A stretch of DNA of 32,615 bases from Spirochaetaceae bacterium (GTDB lineage Bacteria > Spirochaetota > Spirochaetia > Treponematales > Treponemataceae): contig JAFZVC010000080.1 of assembly GCA_017618015.1 (NCBI GenBank), positions 1-32,615 on the forward strand. The letters are read 5' to 3'. Positions 7,434 through 14,831 of the stretch are shown here, piece after piece. The notes under the pieces are model-generated. The model had not been told where the DNA came from and ran no database searches. It worked only from the letters and a program-made list of their open reading frames with translations. The position numbers and the translations under genes were made by a program. Position 1 is the first letter of the stretch. Every line of letters begins with the position of its first letter.

Positions 7434-8120
7434 ATGTTTTTTATGGCAGAAAACTTACACATGGATTGGGAATCGGTTTCAATAGACTTCTCCGGCGGCG
7501 TGGATCGCGGAAAAATGCTCGTCATCGTGGGGCATTCCGGCAGCGGCAAGTCCACAGTGCTTAAGATGATGGCAGGACTTTTATCGCCCGGAAAAAACGC
7601 GCGCATTACGCTCGATGGCACTGACATAACGAAAACTCCGGCGGGAAAACGCCATATCGGTATGGTTTTTCAAAGTCCTGCGCTTTTTTCCCATATGAGA
7701 ATCGTTGATAATGCCGCGTATTCTCTTGCCGCTGCCGGAATGCGCCGGAAAGAGCGTTACGAAAAAGCTTCTGAATGGTTGGAGCGTTTTGGTCTTGCGG
7801 GGTTTGAGAAACGGTGGCCGGATTCTCTTTCCGGCGGAGAAGCACAGCGCGTTTCGCTTGTGCGGACGCTTATCGCCGAGCCGCGCCTTGTGCTTTTCGA
7901 CGAGCCTTTTTCCGCGCTTGATGCTCCGCTCAGAAAAAAGCTTTCAGAAGAGCTTCGTCAGTGGCAAAAAAAACTTGGATTTGCTGGAATAGTTGTTACG
8001 CATGATATAGAAGAAGCGCGCGCTCTTGGTGATGAGATAACAGTTATGAAAGCTGGCAAACAAGTTTGGAGCGGACTCCCAGCGGATTTTGACGAATCGC
8101 TACTTATGGTTGAGTCGTAA
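7434..8120 (+). CDS. thiQ: Thiamine/TPP ABC transporter, ATP-binding subunit
   Basis: This 228-residue ABC ATPase powers the transporter. It has Walker A GHSGSGKST, the signature LSGGEAQRVSL, Walker B LVLFDEPFSALD, and the switch histidine in VVTHDIEEA. It has the compact length typical of ThiQ, without the C-terminal domain of sugar importers. The start is placed at the ATG at 7434: the strong ribosome binding site GGGAGGTGA begins at 7420, and a GTG at 7425 lies inside it and is rejected. A second ATG at 7443 is possible. It follows thiP by 20 nt. Its last 17 bases overlap the end of the convergent HD-GYP gene. Confidence 0.93.
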   Translation: MFFMAENLHMDWESVSIDFSGGVDRGKMLVIVGHSGSGKSTVLKMMAGLLSPGKNARITLDGTDITKTPAGKRHIGMVFQSPALFSHMRIVDNAAYSLAAAGMRRKERYEKASEWLERFGLAGFEKRWPDSLSGGEAQRVSLVRTLIAEPRLVLFDEPFSALDAPLRKKLSEELRQWQKKLGFAGIVVTHDIEEARALGDEITVMKAGKQVWSGLPADFDESLLMVES

Positions 8121-9291
8121 AACCGGTTTCCATAATATCAAGCATGCATTGTACGACTTTCGGGTCGTATTGTGTTCCGGAGTTGTTTATCAATTCTTCT
8201 TTGACCATGCTCATCGGCAGCTTTTTGCGGTAGCATCGGTCAGATGTCATTGCGTCATATCCGTCCGCAACGCTTATAATCCTTGAGAAAAGAGGGATTT
8301 CTTCGCCTTTAAGTCCGTCCGGGTAACCTGTTCCGTCGTATCTCTCATGATGATGGCGTACAACTAAGGCTGCTTCTGGCAGTGAACCGAAATCGGCAAG
8401 AATCTCTCCGCCTTTTGCGGCATGAGTACGCATTATTTCCATTTCTTGGGCATCAAGAATATCAGGTTTAGAAAGAATAGCATCTGAAATACCAATCTTT
8501 CCAACGTCATGGATAATCGCCATGTAGTAGATATTTTGCTGTTCCTGCTTTGAAAGCCCCATGCGCAGCGCGAGTTCCTTAACATAGAAGCTTACGCGTG
8601 CTGAATGACCGGAAGTGTATTTGTCTTTTGCTTCAATGGTGTTCGCAAAAAGTTTAAGGACTTGCTCTATACCATTACGAGCTTGCTCTTCTTTTTTCTG
8701 CAATTCCCTGAATTTTATTATGAAAGGTATACAGATAAGAAGCGATGAGCCGGAAACAATCGTCAGAATTAAGAGAACGTAATAATGCCAGGAGCGTGAT
8801 ATTTCGATCTTCTGTTTGAAAAAAAACGTGACATCCGTGGAAGAAAAGCTTTTCGGGGCATACATTATGAAGCCGTATGTTATGCTTCCTCCCGGCGGAA
8901 TCGTTCTGTTATAGTCTTTCGGCGGTTCAACGGTAATTATGTTGCCTTCCCTGGTGTATGTTCCGTTCCAGGAATCAGATATGTATGCTTTTTCTGGTAT
9001 TTCAAACTGAATGTACCATGAGATTATGTCAAAACTCGTGGGATTGTGGATTTCTCCGTCATACTGGGCTGCCTGAAGCGGATTTCCGCTGTCGAACCAT
9101 TTTTTTGACTGATTTTGTGTCAAAGCTCCGAACGGCTCGTCGTATGAGTAGGGTTGTAGAACCATTGAATCTGATATTATGTTTGTTTCGAAAATAACAG
9201 GTAACAGAAATGAGGCTGCCAATGTCAGTATAAATATTGCAGAAAGGATTATTAGTAGAGGTGTAAGTTTATTTTTCTTGTAAGATATCAT
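8104..9291 (-). CDS. Membrane HD-GYP protein (predicted c-di-GMP phosphodiesterase) with CBM2-like outer domain
   Basis: This 395-residue protein has a membrane segment at about 10-34, an extracytoplasmic domain to about 168, a second membrane segment at 169-193, a short linker and a complete HD-GYP domain. H229, H261-D262 (HDVGKIG), H290, HHHE at 313-316 and DGTGYP at 319-324 are all present, as in active cyclic-di-GMP phosphodiesterases. The outer domain (about 82-145) resembles family 2 carbohydrate-binding modules: W92 in SWYIQFEIP, SDSWNG at 105-110, GNIITV, YNRTIPPGGSITYGF at 127-141. A role as polysaccharide sensor is inferred. GGGGAG precedes the ATG. It overlaps the end of the dus gene by 23 nt, implying cotranscription. 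Confidence 0.88.
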   Translation of the reverse strand: MISYKKNKLTPLLIILSAIFILTLAASFLLPVIFETNIISDSMVLQPYSYDEPFGALTQNQSKKWFDSGNPLQAAQYDGEIHNPTSFDIISWYIQFEIPEKAYISDSWNGTYTREGNIITVEPPKDYNRTIPPGGSITYGFIMYAPKSFSSTDVTFFFKQKIEISRSWHYYVLLILTIVSGSSLLICIPFIIKFRELQKKEEQARNGIEQVLKLFANTIEAKDKYTSGHSARVSFYVKELALRMGLSKQEQQNIYYMAIIHDVGKIGISDAILSKPDILDAQEMEIMRTHAAKGGEILADFGSLPEAALVVRHHHERYDGTGYPDGLKGEEIPLFSRIISVADGYDAMTSDRCYRKKLPMSMVKEELINNSGTQYDPKVVQCMLDIMETGFTTQP

Positions 9292-10297
9292 GTTTCTCCC
9301 CTAAATACACAAATCGCTCATCAGACATTTTCTCAAAATATTCTGCCAGAATTGAAAGCTGATTTTCGCGTTCGGAAGAGTTCAATATTTTTGTTTTTAG
9401 GAAATGTGCGTACATAAAGTTATCCAAGAAAAATGTGAAAAATCTTTTTGAACGCGTTTCGTAAAACTCTTCCGGTTGGTATGTCATAAGGTCGGCTGTA
9501 AAAAGCTCAGCCTCTTTGTACATATCAATAGGATAAACCCATTTTTCAGATTTGGAAAGGAGGATATTGTGAAGTTCTGCAAAAATCCACGGTTTTTGTA
9601 CAGCCGTTCTGCCGATCATTACGCCGTCCATCTTAGGCGCGATAGAGCAGAGCGTATCGAACGATTTTTTGTCATGCACGCATCCGTTTCCGACAACGGT
9701 CACGTTCTCCGCATTTTTTCCGCCTGTTTTTTCTATATGCTCTATGAGTTTTTGTATATAAACCCAGCGGGCAGGGCGCGAATACTTTTCTTTACGGGTG
9801 CGCGGGTGTAATACTATGCGCGAAATCCCTTCTTCCATAAGCATATCTACAAAAGAAAAAAACTTGGCTTCTGTAAAATCCTCGTCACCAAGCCGGATTT
9901 TCGCGCTGAAACGCAAGTTTCCGATGTTGGCTTTAACTGCGCGGAGCATCTTGCGTGTTTCTTCAGCGGGTTTCATCATCCAGGCGATACCTGCGCCGTG
10001 CTTATATATTTCAGGCGCACAGCAGCCCATGTTTATGTCTATGCCAAGCCCGCCTTTTTCTTTGACGATGGCGGCTGCTTCTGCTATTTTACCGCCGTCT
10101 TCACCTGTGAGCTGCCACACGATTTTTTCAGGTTCTGGACCGTTGAGGATGTAGTACTTTTCGAATTTGCCGCCGTTCACGAGCGATGCGGCGTTTATCA
10201 TTTCTGTGTAGTATTCGTCGCAGCCGCCATGCCTGTAAATCGCACGGCGCAGGGCTTCGTGACTTAATGTTGCCATCGGAGCAAGAAGAAGTTTCAT
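9269..10297 (-). CDS. dus: tRNA-dihydrouridine synthase family protein
   Basis: This 342-residue FMN-dependent TIM-barrel enzyme reduces uridine in the tRNA D-loop. It begins LLLAPMATLSHEALRRA, as Dus enzymes do. The active-site segment INMGCCAPEIYKHGAG contains C92, the expected catalytic cysteine, although the usual Pro after it is Cys here. SAKIRLG (131-137), VLHPRTRKEKYSRPARW, VVGNGCV and GVMIGRTAVQKPWIF follow in family order. Which uridines it modifies cannot be told. The ribosome binding site is poor. The HD-GYP gene overlaps its end, and the terminator of the preceding gene lies just upstream (10322-10357), so it needs its own promoter. Confidence 0.88.
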   Translation of the reverse strand: MKLLLAPMATLSHEALRRAIYRHGGCDEYYTEMINAASLVNGGKFEKYYILNGPEPEKIVWQLTGEDGGKIAEAAAIVKEKGGLGIDINMGCCAPEIYKHGAGIAWMMKPAEETRKMLRAVKANIGNLRFSAKIRLGDEDFTEAKFFSFVDMLMEEGISRIVLHPRTRKEKYSRPARWVYIQKLIEHIEKTGGKNAENVTVVGNGCVHDKKSFDTLCSIAPKMDGVMIGRTAVQKPWIFAELHNILLSKSEKWVYPIDMYKEAELFTADLMTYQPEEFYETRSKRFFTFFLDNFMYAHFLKTKILNSSERENQLSILAEYFEKMSDERFVYLGEKHDILQEK

Positions 10298-10321
10298 GTA
10301 TTATCTGCCTAAAGTAATAAC

Positions 10322-10357
10322 AAAAAAAGCCTCTAAAAACATCAGTTCTTAGAGGCT
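10322..10357 (-). terminator. Intrinsic terminator downstream of the deaminase-like gene
   Basis: On the minus strand AGCCTCTAA (10357-10349) pairs with TTAGAGGCT (10336-10328), a 9-bp stem with a 12-nt loop, directly followed by seven Ts (10328-10322). It lies about 80 nt past the stop codon at 10438. Confidence 0.88.
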
Positions 10358-10437
10358 TCATTCTGTGCTGCAAACTCGCCAGGCGAGCGTTTCGCGGTCG
10401 GGCAAGTATCTTGTGCCCAAATCCCTTAAAACGCTTT

Positions 10438-11346
10438 TTAAAGCTCGGAGTCGAAAATCTTAAAGATTTCTTCCTTCGTGAAAAGTCCGCAGTCAACCAT
10501 ATCCTGACACTGCTCGCTTACGCTTCTATTGAAGAAAAGCAAATCGTCAGTACAAATTGTTATGCGTACTCCGGCATCCCACATCTTGCGGATTGGGTGC
10601 TCTTTAAGCGATGGTACTGCACAAAGCATTACGTTGCTTGCAGGCGTTATGTTACAGCGGACTTTCTTGTCCGCAAGATATTGAAGTATTTTATCATCTT
10701 TTGCCGCGCCAATACCGTGCTGAACTTCGTCAAGCTCAAAATAATCGACGAACTGTTTTACGGATGTAGCGTCTGAAAACTCACCGACATGCGCCTTTTT
10801 CTTTACGCCAAGTTTACCAGCAAGGTCATACATCGGTTTGAATGACTCAAGTCCTTCAAAAACTTCAGGACCGTAAAGGTCTATACTCTTGAAAACACCG
10901 CTTTCTATACAAGCGGGAGCCCATGCTTTTATCTTATCTGCTGGGAAAAGCTTTCCCATACCAAGTTCCGGGCGGAAATCAATTTTGTCAGCGAATTTAT
11001 CTCTTATGCGCTGAACCATGTCCAGGAATTTGTCTATACTGTTGCCCCAGTGGCCGACAAACTGGATATCAACGCTGCCTTCAATAACGGTTATTCCGTC
11101 AGCAATTGCATCCTGAATTGAAAGTGTTATAAGGTCCTGTGCATCTTTGCCTGAAGAAACTCTTGGGCGTGTGTACTCTCCGATGTACTTATGCATCTCA
11201 GGAAGACCGCCTTCGTATTTTTTCTTCGGGAAGTCAGGAATATAGAATCCCGCCCACGGAACATAAGAAGCGTAACGCATTCCCAGATTAAGGTGATTGT
11301 GGGCTTCAACTTTTTTATGTGAAACAAAATCACTAACAGAACTCAT
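10438..11346 (-). CDS. Adenosine deaminase-like metal-dependent hydrolase
   Basis: This 302-residue amidohydrolase of the adenosine/AMP deaminase family has metal and catalytic residues in the expected order: HxH at 16-18 (EAHNHLNL), H186 and E189 in KAHVGEF, H210 in VQHGIGA and D267-D268 in ICTDDLLFF. CNITPASN corresponds to the family's C-P-x-SN segment. It is shorter than typical adenosine deaminase (about 330-350), with the region between HxH and HVGE condensed, so the substrate may be adenosine, adenine, or another purine or amino compound. GGAG lies about 14 nt before the ATG. A strong terminator follows the gene. It appears monocistronic. Confidence 0.8.
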   Translation of the reverse strand: MSSVSDFVSHKKVEAHNHLNLGMRYASYVPWAGFYIPDFPKKKYEGGLPEMHKYIGEYTRPRVSSGKDAQDLITLSIQDAIADGITVIEGSVDIQFVGHWGNSIDKFLDMVQRIRDKFADKIDFRPELGMGKLFPADKIKAWAPACIESGVFKSIDLYGPEVFEGLESFKPMYDLAGKLGVKKKAHVGEFSDATSVKQFVDYFELDEVQHGIGAAKDDKILQYLADKKVRCNITPASNVMLCAVPSLKEHPIRKMWDAGVRITICTDDLLFFNRSVSEQCQDMVDCGLFTKEEIFKIFDSEL

Positions 11347-11496
11347 AACAGTTTTAAACTCCGTACTTTATATCCAATATGGAATATCAGTCTAAGGTAA
11401 CTTTAAAAATACCCCATATACACTATTCTAATTCAATTGTCGGCAAAATTCAGGGTTTTCTTGAAAAAAAGTGAACTTTTTAACAAATACTGCGAG

Positions 11497-11552
11497 AAAA
11501 GTGCTGCTCCGTGCGGTGTTTTTCTTGTATACGGCTACAAAACAGCACTTTT
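11497..11552 (-). terminator. Probable pepF terminator
   Basis: AAAAGTGCTG (11497-11506) and CAGCACTTTT (11543-11552) form a 10-bp stem, 11 nt past the pepF stop codon on the minus strand, ending in TTTTCT. The 36-nt loop is long for an intrinsic terminator, so efficiency is uncertain. The rest of the 217-nt gap up to the deaminase start shows no other gene. Confidence 0.5.
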
Positions 11553-11563
11553 TTTCGTTTTCG

Positions 11564-13357
11564 TTAGAAATTCTCCATCTCTTTTACAAGCGATGCAAAC
11601 GTGTTCACAGCAGACTGAACAGGTGCTGTGGATGTCATATCTACCCCTGCGACTTTGAGCGACTCAATCGGGTAACGTGAACCGCCGGAGCAGAGGAACT
11701 TGAAGTAATCTGCCCGTTCTTTCTCGCCGCCTTTTGTGACGCGCTCCGCCAAAGCGAGTGACGCGGAAATGCCTGTCGCATATTTGTAAACATAGTATGC
11801 AGAGTAGAAGTGAGGTATGCGAAGACCTTCAAGGTCGCTTGTCTTTTCGAACTTAACGTCCGGTCCGAAGTATGTTTCAAGAAGCTTTCTGTACTCGGAG
11901 CGAAGAACTTCAACCGTAAGAGGCGTGCCGCTTTCCACAAGCTTGTGCGCCGTATGTTCGAACTCAGCAAACATTGTCTGGCGGTAAAGTGTTGCCAGTA
12001 TGTCGCCGGCGCGCTCTGCAATAAGGTATTTCTTAAGGTTTTTGTCCTTCGTCGTGTTCATAAAGTACTGGAACACAAGCTGCTCGTTAAAAGTTGAGGC
12101 AACTTCTGCTTCGAAAATCGTGTAGCTGTACTGCATGAACGGATTCGAGCGGACTGAGTACCATGAGTGCATTGAGTGGCCGCCTTCGTGAGCCATTGTG
12201 AACACGTCGCGAAGGACATCCTCTTTGTAGTTGAGAAGAATGTACGGATAGCCGATGAAACCGCCGGCGGAGAAAGCACCGGAGCGTTTTCCCTTGTTCT
12301 CGTATCTGTCTGCCCAGCCGTTCTTAAGGCCGTCGCAAAGAGTGTTTGTATAGTCTTCACCAAGCGGCGCGAGCGCGTTGCGGATAATCTCGACCGCTTC
12401 ATCGTATTTTGTGACTTTCTTTACGTTTTTTACGAGCGGTACGTAAACGTCGTAGTGGCGAAGATCCTTCACTCCAAGAAGCTCTTTGCGTATCGCGTAG
12501 TATCTGTGGAGCGGCTCCAGGTTGTCGCGCACGGTCTTTACCAAGTTGTCGTATACGGATTCCGGTACATTGTCCGGGTAAAGCGCCATCGCTCTTGCGG
12601 ACTCGTATCCGCGCGCGCGTGCCTCGAAAATGTCGTGGTTGACGCTACCCGCATAAAGTGCGGCGATTGTGTTCTTGTGCGCGTCGAATGCCTTGTAGAA
12701 CTTTGTGTACGCTTTTTTGCGGATATCCCTGTCTTCGTTCTGCAGGAATGATGACCACGTTGACTGTGTAAGCTGTTTAATACCTTCCGGTGTTTTGATA
12801 GAACCAAAGTTCATATCAACATTCGTGAGCATTGAGAACGACTTGTGGGCGGTCGCACCGCTTTCGCCTTCAAGCGAAAGAAGCCGCTCTTCTTTTTCGC
12901 TCAGGATATACGGCTTGAGGCGCAGAAGTTTTGTAAGGAAAACCTTGTAGTCGTGAAAATCCGGGCGTTCAATCCACTCTTTTATTTTCTTTTCAGGAAC
13001 CGCCTGGATTTCTGGAATATAGAAGCTTGTCTTTGCTTCTGCGGCGGTCGCTGCCATTACGTAGCGTCCGTATTTGTCCTGACAGGAGCTGTCCTCTCCG
13101 TCACCCGCAGTAAGCAGGAACGCGTAAGAACCGGCTGTTTCTGAGAGCATCTGCAGACGGCAGTATGTGTCGAGCGAGTTGCGCAGGAAATCGGCACTTT
13201 CGGCAAGCTTGCCCTTGTAGGTAAGCAGCTCATCAGCAAGAATGGGGATAAGCGAAAGGTCGTCTTCCCATTCGGAGTCTTTCATATAGAGGGATGTAAG
13301 GTCCCACTTGTCTTTGGCAGGAACTTCGCTCCTGACCGGCACTTTATCTGTTTTCAT
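11564..13357 (-). CDS. pepF: Oligoendopeptidase F, M3 family zinc peptidase
   Basis: This 597-residue cytoplasmic peptidase is predicted to degrade oligopeptides. The zinc motif HEGGH is at residues 390-394, and the downstream FEAEVAS segment supplies the third glutamate ligand (E416 or E418). An ADKWDL-type N-terminal segment (AKDKWDLTSLY), GAFSAGGFIGYPYILLNY before the active site, and YYVYKYATGISAS after it are typical of PepF. Length matches the family. No ribosome binding site precedes the ATG at 13357. The promoter TTTACA-N18-TATACT lies 7 nt away, so the message is probably leaderless. It is divergent from the SH3 lipoprotein gene. Confidence 0.93.
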   Translation of the reverse strand: MKTDKVPVRSEVPAKDKWDLTSLYMKDSEWEDDLSLIPILADELLTYKGKLAESADFLRNSLDTYCRLQMLSETAGSYAFLLTAGDGEDSSCQDKYGRYVMAATAAEAKTSFYIPEIQAVPEKKIKEWIERPDFHDYKVFLTKLLRLKPYILSEKEERLLSLEGESGATAHKSFSMLTNVDMNFGSIKTPEGIKQLTQSTWSSFLQNEDRDIRKKAYTKFYKAFDAHKNTIAALYAGSVNHDIFEARARGYESARAMALYPDNVPESVYDNLVKTVRDNLEPLHRYYAIRKELLGVKDLRHYDVYVPLVKNVKKVTKYDEAVEIIRNALAPLGEDYTNTLCDGLKNGWADRYENKGKRSGAFSAGGFIGYPYILLNYKEDVLRDVFTMAHEGGHSMHSWYSVRSNPFMQYSYTIFEAEVASTFNEQLVFQYFMNTTKDKNLKKYLIAERAGDILATLYRQTMFAEFEHTAHKLVESGTPLTVEVLRSEYRKLLETYFGPDVKFEKTSDLEGLRIPHFYSAYYVYKYATGISASLALAERVTKGGEKERADYFKFLCSGGSRYPIESLKVAGVDMTSTAPVQSAVNTFASLVKEMENF

Positions 13358-13364
13358 AGAAATA

Positions 13365-13394
13365 AGTATAACTTAATAATTATTGTTTTGTAAA
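13365..13394 (-). promoter_or_regulatory. pepF promoter, probably producing a leaderless mRNA
   Basis: On the minus strand TTTACA (13394-13389) and TATACT (13370-13365) are 18 bp apart. Only 7 nt separate the -10 box from the ATG at 13357, so initiation should fall on or within one or two bases of the start codon. Confidence 0.6.
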
Positions 13395-13412
13395 TTGTTT
13401 CGCAAGGAGCAG

Positions 13413-13469
13413 ATGTTTTGTTCGCGGTGTGGAAATAAAATGGATTGTGTGTTATTCTTTTGCACATGA
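13413..13469 (+). CDS. Upstream ORF: 18-residue Cys-rich peptide overlapping the lipoprotein start
   Basis: AAGGAG (13404-13409), 3 nt ahead of an ATG at 13413, opens an 18-codon frame, MFCSRCGNKMDCVLFFCT. Its TGA stop overlaps the lipoprotein ATG as ATGA (13466-13469). The lipoprotein itself has no Shine-Dalgarno sequence, so ribosomes finishing this frame could supply its translation. Four cysteines (3, 6, 12, 17) include a CxxC pair, like the first knuckle of a zinc ribbon. It could be a leader for coupling, a cysteine-sensing attenuator peptide or a functional micropeptide. Only the arrangement is directly visible. The short SD spacing is a weakness. Confidence 0.5.
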   Translation: MFCSRCGNKMDCVLFFCT

Positions 13470-14785
13470 AAACTGTATGTTCACGCTGCCTTTTGATTTT
13501 GGCGGCTTTATTGTTATTATGTCTCGCCTCATGCTCAAATATAATGGGTTATGGTGTTCTTCTTTGGTCTGTGCCTGAGCAGGGGCTTTCTGATTGTGAC
13601 GTTGTTCCTGTATACATCAAGTCAAAGATAAGCGGAGTGTACGTAATCGGTATTCCGGGTACGGAAGATAAAATAGAAGTTCCGCTTTGGCAGATAACTG
13701 ATCCGGAGTCTAAGAAAAAAGCCGAGCAGAGAGCAGAAAAATATACCGATTACCGCCACATGTATGCGCGCGTAGTGCTCGATGGTCTTCCTATGAGGGC
13801 AGAGGCTGTTAATACATCAAAGCAGGTTTACAGGCTCCGCAAAAACGAAGTGATAAAAGTTCTTTATAAGGGTAAAGGTCAGGCTGTTATGTCGGGCAAT
13901 ACCGCGATGGAAGGAGACTGGCTCCGTGTAATCGCTTCCGATGGAACGACAGGATGGTGCTTCTCATATAATCTGCGGCTGTTCGACGAGACTATGAACA
14001 ACGACGGGCTTGATAACGCAAATATTGAAGAAGTGGATTCTGTACGCGACAACATGCTGGAATCAGTATGGTACCCTGAGGAATACAAAGATATGGTTGA
14101 GAAAGGTACGATAGACCTTTCAAAGATGAAGCGCACCTCTGCTTTTGATACTGGTTTCCGTTCCGGTGAAATACGGCTTACAATAGACGATGTTTCGGTC
14201 AAGTATCCTTATGACGGCGTTACAAAAACCTCAGAATACGTATATAAGTTCAACGGCGCGCCAATAACGGTAACTGTCCGCAAGAGCAACTTTATCGTCG
14301 TACAGTACATTGGCGAAAGAGGAATGCCTGTTTCGTACAACCTCGTTACGCTCAACAAGTCAGCTGGCGAGTTCATCGATGACGAGATTACGCGCCGTGC
14401 GGACGTTTACAAAAACTTGCGTGAGCTTGGACCTTATTTTATAAGCTCCAATTACGGAACACTGTATCTTGGCGAGGACAATACGTTCGAGTGGACGGGT
14501 TACAGTGCGCTTTCTCCGTCTGTAATTCCTTACGGAGCAGGAAATACCGGTACCGTTAGCTTGCCGTACTTCCTGTCATCTTCGCTCACATTCTCTTACG
14601 ACGGAGTAATATCACTTAAATTTGACGGCGGAAAAGAAGTTATCTTCATTTATGAGATAGTTGATGGCGGCATCCGAATAGAAGATGCCACAAGGGCAAC
14701 AATAAAGGATAATATCATCCGGCAGCGTGCTTCAAACAGCAACGTCATATTCTTTACTTGCTCGGAATCATCTCCGGCATATTAA
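13466..14785 (+). CDS. SH3-domain lipoprotein of unknown function
   Basis: From the ATG at 13466 the product has 439 residues. A hydrophobic signal peptide ends in the lipobox LASC with C23 as the lipidated residue. Residues about 105-173 look like a bacterial SH3 (SH3b) domain: LPMRAEAVNTSKQVYRL, then a GDWLRVIASDGTTGWCFSYNL stretch. The remaining C-terminal part is beta-rich, with many Tyr and Gly, and I do not recognise it. A TTG at 13445 would extend the frame but add nothing of value. SH3b domains often bind peptidoglycan or other surface polymers, which would suit an envelope lipoprotein. Binding partner and role are unknown. Confidence 0.8.
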   Translation: MKTVCSRCLLILAALLLLCLASCSNIMGYGVLLWSVPEQGLSDCDVVPVYIKSKISGVYVIGIPGTEDKIEVPLWQITDPESKKKAEQRAEKYTDYRHMYARVVLDGLPMRAEAVNTSKQVYRLRKNEVIKVLYKGKGQAVMSGNTAMEGDWLRVIASDGTTGWCFSYNLRLFDETMNNDGLDNANIEEVDSVRDNMLESVWYPEEYKDMVEKGTIDLSKMKRTSAFDTGFRSGEIRLTIDDVSVKYPYDGVTKTSEYVYKFNGAPITVTVRKSNFIVVQYIGERGMPVSYNLVTLNKSAGEFIDDEITRRADVYKNLRELGPYFISSNYGTLYLGEDNTFEWTGYSALSPSVIPYGAGNTGTVSLPYFLSSSLTFSYDGVISLKFDGGKEVIFIYEIVDGGIRIEDATRATIKDNIIRQRASNSNVIFFTCSESSPAY

Positions 14786-14831
14786 CGGATGATATCCGGG
14801 TGACCGGCGTTTTTTCTAGTGGCGGGTAATA

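Noticed and set aside
14786..14831. CCGG-GTGA-CCGG followed by TTTTTT as a terminator after the SH3 lipoprotein
   Set aside because: The stem is only 4 bp, too weak to call, though the T-run makes partial termination possible.
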